A stretch of DNA of 30,091 nt from DATBVX01 sp963696675 (GTDB taxonomy: Bacteria; Pseudomonadota; Gammaproteobacteria; Steroidobacterales; Steroidobacteraceae), in the NCBI GenBank assembly GCA_963696675.1, contig CAVOLM010000022.1, positions 1 through 30,091 on the forward strand. Reading direction: 5' to 3'. Below, one piece after another: positions 9,231-17,010 of this stretch; position 1 is the first letter of the stretch; every line of letters begins with the position of its first letter. The position numbers and the translations under genes were made by a program. The notes under the pieces are model-generated. The model saw only the letters and a program-made list of their open reading frames with translations. It had not been told where the DNA came from and did no database searches.

Positions 9231-9385
9231 GCCATCCGGAGGGCACATTGACCCTTGTCACGGTTGTTCGCCGTGGCCAACAACCGCACTATCCCGCCAT
9301 GAAAACGACCCGCCGAGCCGAGAGACGTGGATCACAAACTGACGCCAGACCTCGACGGCGTCACAGTCCTTCCGGCGACACGCCG

Positions 9386-11152
9386 ATGAACGATGGGGCG
9401 CCGGGAGCGGCGTCCGAATCGAGCAGAAATCCTCGCATGGGCAGCGACGGCTTTGCGCCCGCGCATGGTGGCCAGGCAGAGCTGGATCACGCGGCGGCAA
9501 ACCAGGCGGCCGAGGAAATCCTCGGCGCAAACCCGCTGATTGGTTTCGACCGCTCCGAGATCCTCGATGCGCTCGGCCGATTTGCGAGGCTGTTGGCCTT
9601 CGCGCCCGGAATCGTGGTGCGCGAACAGATCAACCTGGCGCGCGAGCTCTTCGGCGTGATCACCGGTCGCTCGCAGCAGCAACCGGACCCCAAGGACCGG
9701 CGCTTCAGTCATGAGATCTGGCAGAAGAACGGTTACTACAAGCGTCTCATGCAGGGATTTCTCGCGTGGCGCGAAAGCATGACGCGAATGCTCGAGGGCG
9801 CCAACGCATCGCCAGAGGATCGAGAACGCGCGCGTTTCGCGCTGTCCCTGGTCACGGAGGCATTTGCACCTACCAACACTTTGATCGGCAATCCGGGTGC
9901 GCTGATGCGCATCTCGCAGACACGCGGCAAGAGCCTGTTGTTCGGCCTGCAGAACTTCTTCGACGATGTGCTCAATAACGGCGGCATGCCGCGTCAGGTC
10001 GACGATCGCAAATTCCAGGTCGGCAAGAACCTGGCGACGACGCCCGGGGCGGTGGTGTTCCGTAACGAGGTGCTGGAGTTGATTCATTACCAGCCGGCGA
10101 CCACCGAGATCTACAAGCGCCCGCTCCTGATCGTGCCGCCGCAGATCAACAAGTTCTATGCGCTCGACCTGAGCCCAGGACGCAGTTTCGCCGAATACGC
10201 CACGCAAAATGGTGTGCCGACGTTTGCCATCAGTTGGCGCAACCCCACCGCGGCACAGCGCGACTGGAATCTCGAGACCTACCTCACCGCCTGCAAGGAG
10301 GCGATTGGCGTCGTCAGCGAGATTTCTGGCAGCCCGGACGTCAATACGATGGCAGCGTGCGCGGGCGGCTTCACGCTCGCGACACTGCTTGGGCAGCTCG
10401 CGGCGGCGGGCGACAAACGCGTGCGCAGTGTGACGCTCCTCGTCACCGTGCTCGACACCGAGTCGCCAACGCTGCTCGGCACCTTCGCATCGCGCAGCGG
10501 CATCGCGGCGGCGATCAAGCGCTCGCAATCCAAGGGTGTGCTGGAAGGCGCCGACATGGCGCGGGCCTTCGCCTGGCTCAGGCCCAATGACCTCGTCTGG
10601 ATGTTCGTCGCCAACAACTGGGTGATGGGCAATCGCCCGCCGGCCTTCGACATTCTGTACTGGAACTCCGATACCACCCGCCTGCCAGCTGCATTCCACG
10701 CGAACCTGCTGCAGATCTATCTCGAGAATCCTCTGCTCAACGCCAATCGCCTCAAGGTGCTCGGCACGCCGATCGACATGGCGCAGACCGACATCGACAG
10801 CTATGTGGTTGCGGGCATTACCGATCACATCACGCCGTGGCCCGCGTGCTATGAATCACGCAAGGTGCTGCGCGGTTCGATGACCTTTGTCCTGAGCTCC
10901 AGCGGCCACATCCAGAGCATCGTCAATCCTCCCGGCAATCCCAAAGCGAAGTATTTCCTGAATTCGGATCTGAGCCTGACGGCCGACAAGTGGATCGAGT
11001 CCGCCACTGCACATCCAGGCTCGTGGTGGGACCACTGGAGCAAATGGTATGAGGCGCGCGGCGGCGGCAAGCGTGCGGCGCCAGCCCATCTCGGGAGCGA
11101 TGCTCATCCCGCCGGCGATCCAGCACCAGGCCGTTACGTGCATCAGCACTAG
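9386..11152 (+). CDS. phaC: Class II poly(3-hydroxyalkanoate) synthase
   Basis: Polymerises (R)-3-hydroxyacyl-CoA into PHA at the granule surface. It resembles Pseudomonas PhaC1/PhaC2 throughout: LGANPLIGF near the start, GKNLATTPGAVVFRNEVLELI, VVPPQINKFYALDLSP, SWRNPTAAQRDW, NDTTRLPAAFHANLL, SGHIQSIVNPPGNPKAKY and the C-terminal GRYVHQH. Catalytic triad candidates: Cys in AACAGG (lipase-like box), Asp in GITDHITPW, His in SSGHIQS. Start uncertain: ATG at 9299, 9386 or 9437 are in frame and none has a strong ribosome site. Homology begins only after 9437, so 9437 (571 aa) is also reasonable; 9386 gives 588 aa. First gene of a phaC-orf68-phaZ-phasin cluster. Preference for medium-chain monomers is inferred from family. 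Confidence 0.93.
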   Translation: MNDGAPGAASESSRNPRMGSDGFAPAHGGQAELDHAAANQAAEEILGANPLIGFDRSEILDALGRFARLLAFAPGIVVREQINLARELFGVITGRSQQQPDPKDRRFSHEIWQKNGYYKRLMQGFLAWRESMTRMLEGANASPEDRERARFALSLVTEAFAPTNTLIGNPGALMRISQTRGKSLLFGLQNFFDDVLNNGGMPRQVDDRKFQVGKNLATTPGAVVFRNEVLELIHYQPATTEIYKRPLLIVPPQINKFYALDLSPGRSFAEYATQNGVPTFAISWRNPTAAQRDWNLETYLTACKEAIGVVSEISGSPDVNTMAACAGGFTLATLLGQLAAAGDKRVRSVTLLVTVLDTESPTLLGTFASRSGIAAAIKRSQSKGVLEGADMARAFAWLRPNDLVWMFVANNWVMGNRPPAFDILYWNSDTTRLPAAFHANLLQIYLENPLLNANRLKVLGTPIDMAQTDIDSYVVAGITDHITPWPACYESRKVLRGSMTFVLSSSGHIQSIVNPPGNPKAKYFLNSDLSLTADKWIESATAHPGSWWDHWSKWYEARGGGKRAAPAHLGSDAHPAGDPAPGRYVHQH

Positions 11153-11178
11153 GAGCCTCTCTGGCAGACGCCCACGGC

Positions 11179-11385
11179 ATGAAAATCTACGGCCCAGACG
11201 GCGCCGAATTGCTCGCGATCACCGCCATCGAGCGCGACAGATCGACGCTCATCTTGCGCGGCAAGATCTTTGGCACCATGCCGCTCACGGCAAAATTGCA
11301 GCCAGCAGAACTGCGCAAGGGATTGCGCCTGATGAACTGGCGGACGCTGTGGTTCGCATTCACGATGCCATTTCGCCGCGGCTGA
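11179..11385 (+). CDS. Small conserved-looking protein between phaC and phaZ
   Basis: 68 residues, not recognised. Seen: an N-terminal beta-like segment (MKIYGPDGAELLAITAIER), a central RGKIFGTMPLTAKLQP, a charged helix (AELRKGLRLMN) and a short hydrophobic/aromatic stretch near the end (WRTLWFAFTMPF) followed by RRG. No signal peptide. It starts 26 nt after the phaC stop and ends 63 nt before phaZ, in the same direction, so it is probably translated from the pha mRNA. No ribosome site is obvious before ATG. The amphipathic tail would suit granule-surface or membrane contact, but this is speculation. Codon use is like that of its neighbours. Confidence 0.7.
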   Translation: MKIYGPDGAELLAITAIERDRSTLILRGKIFGTMPLTAKLQPAELRKGLRLMNWRTLWFAFTMPFRRG

Positions 11386-11448
11386 TACGTGTGTGTGCTC
11401 CGTGCACGCTCGCGAGCGTGAATCCCGGTAGAGTTCGGGACTGCCGGC

Positions 11449-12327
11449 ATGCCGACAGGTAACGACGTGAACAAACGGTCAACGAAGACGCCGAAGATCG
11501 AATACATCGATGTGGACGGCGTGATGCTGCGAGTTGCGATCCGCAGCGCTCGCGGCGCGACGCCGCTCCTGCTGTTCAATGGCATTGGCGCGAATCTCGA
11601 GCTCGTCTTTCCCTTCATCGAGGCGCTCAATGATCGGGAAGTGATCGTGTTTGACATGCCGGGAGTCGGCCGCTCGCCGATGTGGTGGGTGCCACGTCGT
11701 TTCGGTGGCATTGCACGCCTCACGAGTCATCTGCTCGATCGTCTTGGATATCGAGCTGTCGATGTCGCTGGCGTGTCGTGGGGCGGAGCCGTCGCGCAAC
11801 AGTTCGCGCGCCAGTATCCGGAGCGCTGTCGTCGCCTGATTCTCGCCGCAACCTCCGCGGGCGCCATCATGGTGCCTGGGCGCCCGAGCGTTTTGATGAA
11901 GATGACCACGCCGCGGCGCTACCTCTCACCGGAGTTCATGCGGAAGGCGGCGGGAACGATCTACGGCGGCGAAGTGCGCGACCGGCCCGAGCTCGTGGTG
12001 GCGCATACCGCCAGAGTCATCCCGCCCCAGTTCCTGGGGTATGTCTATCAGCTCATCGCGGGCGTGGGCTGGACCAGCATTCATTGGCTTCATCGCCTCA
12101 AGCAACCGACGCTGATCATGGCCGGGTCCGACGACCCGCTGGTACCGCCAGTTAACGCGCGTCTTCTGTCGCTCCTGATTCCCGACAACCGCCTGGTGAT
12201 CATTCCGGGCGGTGGACATCTCTTCATGCTGCATTGTCTCGACCAAGTCATTCCCGTGATCCGGGAGTTTCTCGGCGCAGTGAACTCCGACGCAGCACTC
12301 GGTGCCCCAGTCACTCAGAAGGCTTGA
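11449..12327 (+). CDS. phaZ: Intracellular medium-chain PHA depolymerase
   Basis: Alpha/beta hydrolase, 292 aa, close to Pseudomonas PhaZ in length and sequence: LLLFNGIGANLELVFPF, nucleophile Ser in GVSWGGAVAQQFA, YPERCRRLILAATSAGA, MVPGRP, GWTSIHWLHRLKQPTL, acid Asp in AGSDDPLVPP, and His in GGGHLFM. It hydrolyses stored PHA to 3-hydroxy fatty acids at the granule. An alternative GTG start at 11467 has a weak AGG upstream, while the ATG at 11449 has none; the difference is six residues. It follows phaC and the 68 aa gene and precedes the phasin, the gene order expected of a class II PHA locus apart from the absence of a second synthase. Confidence 0.92.
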   Translation: MPTGNDVNKRSTKTPKIEYIDVDGVMLRVAIRSARGATPLLLFNGIGANLELVFPFIEALNDREVIVFDMPGVGRSPMWWVPRRFGGIARLTSHLLDRLGYRAVDVAGVSWGGAVAQQFARQYPERCRRLILAATSAGAIMVPGRPSVLMKMTTPRRYLSPEFMRKAAGTIYGGEVRDRPELVVAHTARVIPPQFLGYVYQLIAGVGWTSIHWLHRLKQPTLIMAGSDDPLVPPVNARLLSLLIPDNRLVIIPGGGHLFMLHCLDQVIPVIREFLGAVNSDAALGAPVTQKA

Positions 12328-12351
12328 CACCGATCTGCCGGGGCCTTATTG

Positions 12352-12380
12352 TGCGATGCGCCAATTGTTGCACTGCAGCC
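12352..12380. promoter_or_regulatory. Tandem TGC/GC half-palindromes before the phasin gene
   Basis: Two related motifs 17 nt apart: TGCGATGCGCCA (12352-12363) and TGCACTGCAGCC (12369-12380). Both fit the pattern TGC-N3-GC followed by a C-rich end, resembling the TGC-rich sites bound by PhaR repressors in front of phasin genes. They lie 20-50 nt before the phasin ATG and would overlap its promoter. No phaR gene is present in the window. Confidence 0.35.
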
Positions 12381-12400
12381 AGACTTTTTATGGAGAAATC

Positions 12401-12916
12401 ATGGAGATTCGTGAACAGCTGATGCGTGCCCGCCAGAGAGCGGAAGCACGGGTTGAAGACTACCGTCATGTCGTCGTCGAAGCCGCCCGTAAAGCCGCCC
12501 AGCAGGCGGCAGACGGCGTTGTTGCCGCACGTGCCCCCATCCAGATCGTGGCCGAGGCTGGGCGTCGCGTGAACGATACCTCGCACCGCTACCTCGCGCA
12601 GTTCGTGAAGCAGCAGGTTCATAACCTCGAGGGCGTCATCGAGGACGGTGCCCAGCGACTCAGCCGTGCCGCCAAGGCGAAGGATTTCAGAGGGCTGATC
12701 GCCGAGCAGGCGAAACTCTATCCCGCGAGCCGCGCACGACTCGGACAGGATCTCAGGGCCACGTGGACCCTCGCCGCGGATACCGGCCGCGAGCTCGGCT
12801 CCATTGCCTCGGAGACGTATGCCCAGCTCGTCCATGGCGCCAGGATCAGCCCTAAGGCCAAGGCACCGCGTCGACGCAAGAGCGTGCGACGGAGCAAGGC
12901 TGCCAGAAAGAACTAG
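12401..12916 (+). CDS. Phasin with basic, histone-like tail (PhaF/PhaI type)
   Basis: 171 residues. The N-terminal two thirds is predicted alpha-helical and Ala/Gln/Arg-rich (ARQRAEARVEDYRHVVVEAA, QFVKQQVHNLEGVIEDGAQR), typical of the phasin family that coats PHA granules. The last ~20 residues are strongly basic (PKAKAPRRRKSVRRSKAARK), like the DNA-binding tail of Pseudomonas PhaF but much shorter and without its long AAKP-type repeats. The start is set by GGAG 5 nt before ATG; an upstream in-frame ATG at 12302 lies inside phaZ and is rejected. It is separated from phaZ by 73 nt carrying a possible operator, so it may have its own promoter. A hairpin follows the stop codon. The tail may tether granules to the nucleoid (inference). 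Confidence 0.85.
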   Translation: MEIREQLMRARQRAEARVEDYRHVVVEAARKAAQQAADGVVAARAPIQIVAEAGRRVNDTSHRYLAQFVKQQVHNLEGVIEDGAQRLSRAAKAKDFRGLIAEQAKLYPASRARLGQDLRATWTLAADTGRELGSIASETYAQLVHGARISPKAKAPRRRKSVRRSKAARKN

Positions 12917-12924
12917 TCTGCACC

Positions 12925-12956
12925 GTGTGGGGCGCTGACGTTGTAGCGCCCCACAC
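12925..12956 (+). terminator. Strong hairpin after the pha cluster
   Basis: Perfect 12-bp stem GTGTGGGGCGCT (12925-12936) / AGCGCCCCACAC (12945-12956) with an 8-nt loop, 8 nt after the phasin stop codon. Followed by GCTTCCCC rather than a T-run, so termination may be imperfect or factor-assisted. It closes the phaC-phaZ-phasin unit. Confidence 0.7.
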
Positions 12957-13003
12957 GCTTCCCCACATTTCGCCCATAGGCAGGTAAGAACCGATCGAGC
13001 CGC

Positions 13004-13009
13004 TATAAT
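13004..13009 (+). promoter_or_regulatory. -10 element of the pckG promoter
   Basis: Perfect TATAAT about 90 nt before the pckG ATG, in the gap after the pha terminator. No good -35 hexamer stands 16-18 nt upstream, which suggests activator help. The 5' leader would be roughly 80 nt. Confidence 0.45.
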
Positions 13010-13098
13010 CCTGCGACAACTTTGAAAGCCTGCGCGGCCGGCCGCTGTTCGCCCTCCCTCGCGTACTGAAGCGGAAATTCGGCCAAGAGAAGGACTCC

Positions 13099-14871
13099 AT
13101 GGCGACCGCACCTCAGCAAGTCACAACTTTGAGCCAGATCAGTCCGGCGGTTCGCGACTGGGTGGCACAGGTTGCCCGGGCAGACGAAGCCCGATCGGGT
13201 GCACTGGTGCGACGGGTCGGATGAAGAATTCCGGGCGCTACGCCAGGAACTGGTGAGCCGCGGTGAGCTCCTGACGCTCAACCCGCAAACGTACCCGAGC
13301 TGCTACCTGTATCGATCGCATCCTTCCGACGTCGCCCGCGTCGAGCACCTGACTTTCATTTCCACCACCTCCCAGGCTGATGCAGGGCCGAACAACCACT
13401 GGTTGAGCCCGACCGATGCGCACCGGCGCATGGACCAGTTGTTCGACGGCTGCATGCGTGGCCGCACGTTGTACGTGGTGCCCTATTGCATGGGCCCGTT
13501 GCAGTCGCCCTTTTCGCGCTGCGGCGTGGAAATTACTGACAGTGCGTACGTGGTGCTGAACATGCACCTGATGACGCGGATGGGTCGCCCGGCGCTGGAA
13601 CGCATCGCTCGCGATGCAAGCTTCGTGAAAGGCCTGCACTCCATCGGCGATCTCAATCCTGAGCGGCGCTTCATCATGCATTTCCCCGAGGAGCTCTCGA
13701 TCCAGAGTTTCGGCTCGGGCTACGGTGGCAACGCGCTGCTCGGCAAGAAATGTCATGCCTTGCGCATCGGGAGCTGGCAGGCGCGCCAGGAGGGCTGGCT
13801 CGCCGAGCACATGCTGCTCATGGGCGTGGAAAATCCCGCCGGTGAAACCCACTACGTTGCTTGCGCGTTTCCTTCCGCCTGCGGCAAGACCAATCTCGCG
13901 ATGCTCGTTCCGCCTCAGGTCTACAAGGGCTGGAAAGTCTGGACACTGGGCGATGACATTGCGTGGCTGCACCCCGGCAAGGATGGAAGGCTGTGGGCCA
14001 TCAATCCGGAATCAGGGTACTTCGGTGTCGTGCCCGGTACGAATGCGAAGACCAATCGCAAAGCCTACGAAATGATTCAGCACGACACGCTCTATACCAA
14101 CGTCGCAGTGACGGCTGACCAGCAACCCTGGTGGGAGGGTCTCGAGTCGGGCCAGCCGGCCGTCGACTGGCAGGGGCGACCCTTTGACGCGAAGCGCGGA
14201 CCCGCAGCCCACCCCAATTCACGGTTCACTGTCGCGGCCACACAGAACCCTGGCTACTCACCCCTTGCAGAGAGCGCTGCTGGGGTACCGATTTCAGCGC
14301 TGGTATTTGGCGGGCGCCGACGCGAGCTCGCGCCGCTCGTGTACCAGGCCCGCGACTGGAGTCACGGCGTACTGGTTGGCGCGTCGGTTGCCTCGGAAAC
14401 GACGGCTGCAGCCGTGGGCGAGGTTGGCGTCGTGCGCCGCGACCCAATGGCCATGAAGCCGTTCTGCGGTTACAACTTCGCCGATTACTGGGCGCACTGG
14501 CTCGGCTTCCCTACCGTACCGGCTCAGTTTCCGCACATCTTTCACGTCAACTGGTTCCGCCGCGACAAGAGTGGCAAGTTCCTCTGGCCAGGCTTTGGTG
14601 ACAACCTGCGTGTTCTGCGTTGGATCATCGATCGCAGCACGGGCCGTGCGGCTGCCAACGAGACCGCCATCGGCTTCCTGCCGAAGCCGGAGGACATCGA
14701 TGTGTCAGGTCTCGACGTCTCGCTGTCGACGATGCAGGAACTGCTGGCGGTGGACCCGGCCTTGTGGCGCCAGGAAATGAGGGACCTCGGGGAATATCTG
14801 CGCACCTTTGGCGCACGCTGCCGCCGAAGCTCATGGACGAACGCAAGAAAGTGCTGGAGCGACTCGGGTAG
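13099..14871 (+). CDS. pckG: Phosphoenolpyruvate carboxykinase (GTP), two frameshifts
   Basis: Converts oxaloacetate + GTP to phosphoenolpyruvate, the entry step of gluconeogenesis. About 590 aa after repair, normal for the GTP-dependent family. Seen: FISTTSQADAGPNNHW, YVVPYCMGP, FGSGYGGNALLGKKC, the kinase loop AFPSACGKTNLAML, GDDIAWL, RFTVAATQNP and MKPFCGYNFADYW. The start at 13099 follows AGAAGGA and gives MATAPQQVTTLSQISPAV, in a different frame from the main body; removing one G from the GGG at 13178-13180 joins it as VARQTKPDRVHWCDG. Near 14817 one missing G, when restored, gives GARLPPKLMDERKKVLERLG and the stop at 14871. Without repair the frame would run to 14932. Both slips are in or next to short G runs, pointing to sequencing error. 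It follows the PHA genes, linking storage breakdown to sugar synthesis. Confidence 0.93.
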
Positions 14872-14909
14872 GCGGCGCGAAGCGGCGGACGCGCTCGCGG
14901 ATCACTCCC

Positions 14910-15810
14910 CTATTCTTCGCAGACGAATCTGATCGTCTGCGGCGAATCGGCCTCGGGGAGCTTGCCGAGGCCGATGTAGCCTTCGCCCTTCAGCTGCATG
15001 CTGTCGCGGCGCACGAACGCTTCCTCGCCCCGCTCGCTGCACGAACGTGCCGTTGGTGCTCTGGTCGATCAGCACGAACTTGTTGCGGTTGAGCTCGATG
15101 CGCGCGTGCAGGCGCGAGATCAGGTTGCCCTTGACGACCAGGTCGTTGTCGTCGGCGCGGCCGATGGTGATCTGCGTGCGCTGCTCGTCGACCACCAGCT
15201 TCCTGGCCCTGATAGCGCAGCCGCATGCGCAGTTTCTTGCGATCGCGCTGCCGCCCATCGCGATGGCCGGCAGCATGCTGGTCACATCCTCCGTCTGCCA
15301 GAGGACCTCGAACAGCGCGACTTCGTCGAGCGGCCCTTGAGCGTCGCGACGTCGATCTGGCGCACCGATGCGCGCCATTCGGGCGAGAGCCGCTCGACCA
15401 TGGTCGCCGTGGTCATGATCTGGCCGGACTTCGCCTGGCTGGTCATGCGATTGGCCGTGTGCACGGTGGCGCCGAAGACGTCGCGGTTCTCGAGCACCAC
15501 GGGGCCGAAGTGGCAGCCGATGCGCATCGCCACCGGCTGGCCGTCCACCTGGAGATCGGGGTGAGCCGGGATCGGCTGCTGCATCTGGCCCGCCGCATTG
15601 AGTGCGTCGTCGACCGTGGGGAAAGTCGACATCACTTCATCACCCATGGTCTTGATGACGGTGCCGTTATGCTGCTCGGTCGCCGGTGCGCATGATATCG
15701 ATGCAGATCGCCACCATATCGCGTGCCTTCTCATCGCCCATCTGCTCGTAAAGCTTGGTGCTGCCGACCACATCGGCGAACAGAATCGCGAGCTCGATAT
15801 CCTTGGCCAT
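14910..15810 (-). CDS. Class III nucleotide cyclase fused to FHA domain (multiple frameshifts)
   Basis: About 300 residues when repaired. N-terminal cyclase: MAKDIELAILFADVVGST (first metal Asp), GTVIKTMGDEVMSTF (Lys and second metal Asp), RIGCHFGPVV and DVFGATVHTANRMTSQAKSG. The transition-state position usually written VN.A.R reads VHTANR here, with His for Asn (CAC, well inside a clean frame). C-terminal FHA domain: TIGRADDNDLVVKGNLISRL and NKFVLIDQSTNGTFVQ, the phosphothreonine-binding Gly-Arg, Ser-Arg-x-His and Asn-Gly motifs; the tail reads IRFVCEE then TAG. At least five indels (near 15682, 15330, 15240, 15195 and 15030) break the frame, yet all motifs are recoverable. It probably makes cAMP or another cyclic nucleotide, gated by phosphoprotein binding; substrate unknown. 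Convergent with pckG. Confidence 0.82.
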
Positions 15811-15877
15811 GGTTACGCTTTCTGATGCAACTGCTTGAAGTTGCGGGAGGTTCCAGCGCCACTTCTTGTGCCGCCAG

Positions 15878-15883
15878 ATTATA
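15878..15883 (-). promoter_or_regulatory. -10 element of the cyclase-FHA promoter
   Basis: TATAAT on the minus strand, 67 nt before the cyclase ATG, in the 175-nt gap after dusA. The region 16-18 nt upstream has no good TTGACA match. It indicates that the cyclase has its own promoter apart from the dusA operon. Confidence 0.4.
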
Positions 15884-15985
15884 CGGGATGGGCGGGAATG
15901 GAACATCCCGCGAATTTGAGGTGAAGACCGATACACGAGTGGTGGAAACGACCAAGGCCCTGCAAGAAGTAGCGCCGTAGCGCGC

Positions 15986-17008
15986 CTAGGCGGCCTGTTG
16001 CTGGCGAAGGAGGTCGCAGGCGCGCCGCAATACCTCGATGCCCGCGCGGTCTTTGCGACTTGCCTCGGAGAAGTAGCGCCGCCAGCTCCGTGCACCCGGC
16101 TGGCCGGAGAAGAGGCCCAGGATATGGCGCGTCATAGCGCTGAGTGGGTGCCCGTTGCGCAACTGGCTCTCCGCATAAGCGGTGAAGCGCTCCAGCACTT
16201 CGAGCCGCGATGGAGGTTCCCAACCACAGTCCGGATACAGCGCTCGATCGCTCTGCGCCAACAGGTAGGGATTGTGGTAGGCCTCGCGCCCGATCATGAC
16301 TCCATCGCAATCGAGCAGCAGGTCCTGCAACTGCTCGAGATTGCGCACGCCCCCGTTGGCAACGATCGTGAGCCCGGCCCTGTCACGCTTGAGCTGCCTC
16401 ACGATGTCATAACGCAATGGCGGGACGTCACGATTCTCTTTGGGCGAAAACCCTTTCAGCACTGCCTTACGTGCATGGATTGCGAATACCGTGCAACCGG
16501 CGGCGGCCACCTTGTCGACGAATTCACGCAAGCGATCGTAGTCGCGCTCGGTGTACTCGAGGCCGCGACGCACGGCTCCCTCGCCCTCCTCGATGCCGAT
16601 TCGCACCTTGACGGTGACCGGCACTGCAACCCGCGCGCGCATCTGCGCGACGCACTCTGCGACCAGGCGCGGCTGCGCCATGAGGCACGCGCCAAAGGCA
16701 CCCGACTGCACGCGATCGCTCGGGCAGCCCACGTTGAGATTGATCTCATCGTAGCCCTGCGCCGCCCCGTACTCTGCCGCGCGCGCCAGCGCATCGGGGT
16801 CGCTTCCGCCCAATTGCAGCGCCACTGGATGTTCGGCGGAATCGAATCCGAGCAAACGTTCGCGATCGCCGTGCAGAAGCGCGGCCGCTGTGATCATCTC
16901 CGTGTACAGCACGACGTGCGGCGAGAACTGCCGCAGGAAGAACCGGCAATGCCGGTCCGTCCAGTCCATCATCGGAGCGACGCTCAGCCGACGGTCCAGA
17001 GCCTTCAT
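15986..17008 (-). CDS. dusA: tRNA-dihydrouridine synthase A
   Basis: FMN-dependent reduction of uridine to dihydrouridine in the tRNA D-loop. 340 aa, normal length. Seen: LSVAPMMDWTDRHCRFFLRQ (N-terminal DusA signature), LYTEMITAAALLHGD, EHPVALQLGGSDP, YDEINLNVGCPSDRVQSGAFGACL with the catalytic Cys of the GAFGACLM block, VKVRIGIEE, FAIHARKA and VANGGV, then the helical tRNA-binding C-terminus ending at LLRQQQAA. Start chosen at the ATG encoding MKALDRRLSVAPMM, 2 nt after the TGA of the CmcJ-like gene; the longer frame would overlap that gene. The adjacency implies translational coupling. Frame is intact. DusA rather than DusB or DusC is clear from the N-terminus. Confidence 0.95.
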   Translation of the reverse strand: MKALDRRLSVAPMMDWTDRHCRFFLRQFSPHVVLYTEMITAAALLHGDRERLLGFDSAEHPVALQLGGSDPDALARAAEYGAAQGYDEINLNVGCPSDRVQSGAFGACLMAQPRLVAECVAQMRARVAVPVTVKVRIGIEEGEGAVRRGLEYTERDYDRLREFVDKVAAAGCTVFAIHARKAVLKGFSPKENRDVPPLRYDIVRQLKRDRAGLTIVANGGVRNLEQLQDLLLDCDGVMIGREAYHNPYLLAQSDRALYPDCGWEPPSRLEVLERFTAYAESQLRNGHPLSAMTRHILGLFSGQPGARSWRRYFSEASRKDRAGIEVLRRACDLLRQQQAA

Positions 17009-17010
17009 CC

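Larger units (their letters stand above)
8973..9385. other. Divergent intergenic region between the surface operon and phaC
   Basis: 413 nt without a convincing gene. It holds a palindrome just upstream of the surface operon start (8994-9014), a weaker inverted repeat CGGACC/GGTCCG (9032-9052), and a CRP/Vfr-like site at 9215-9230. The phaC reading frame stays open leftwards through the whole gap, but the peptide it would give is Arg-rich and unlike PHA synthase, so I read it as non-coding. No clear -35/-10 pair was found for either direction. Confidence 0.6.

Noticed and set aside
9248..9292. TTGACC and TTGTTC as -35 elements for phaC
   Set aside because: No acceptable -10 hexamer stands 16-18 nt downstream of either (best CACTAT, 3 of 6).
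8864..9385. Leftward open extension of the phaC frame
   Set aside because: The extra ~170 residues are Arg-rich, unlike any PHA synthase N-terminus, and overlap the surface operon start.
9332..10828. 498 aa open frame antisense to phaC
   Set aside because: GC-rich shadow frame; the plus strand encodes a clear PHA synthase.
14910..15810. Cyclase-FHA as a pseudogene
   Set aside because: All motifs survive in order, and equally dense slips affect galE and typA nearby, so sequence error is the simpler cause.
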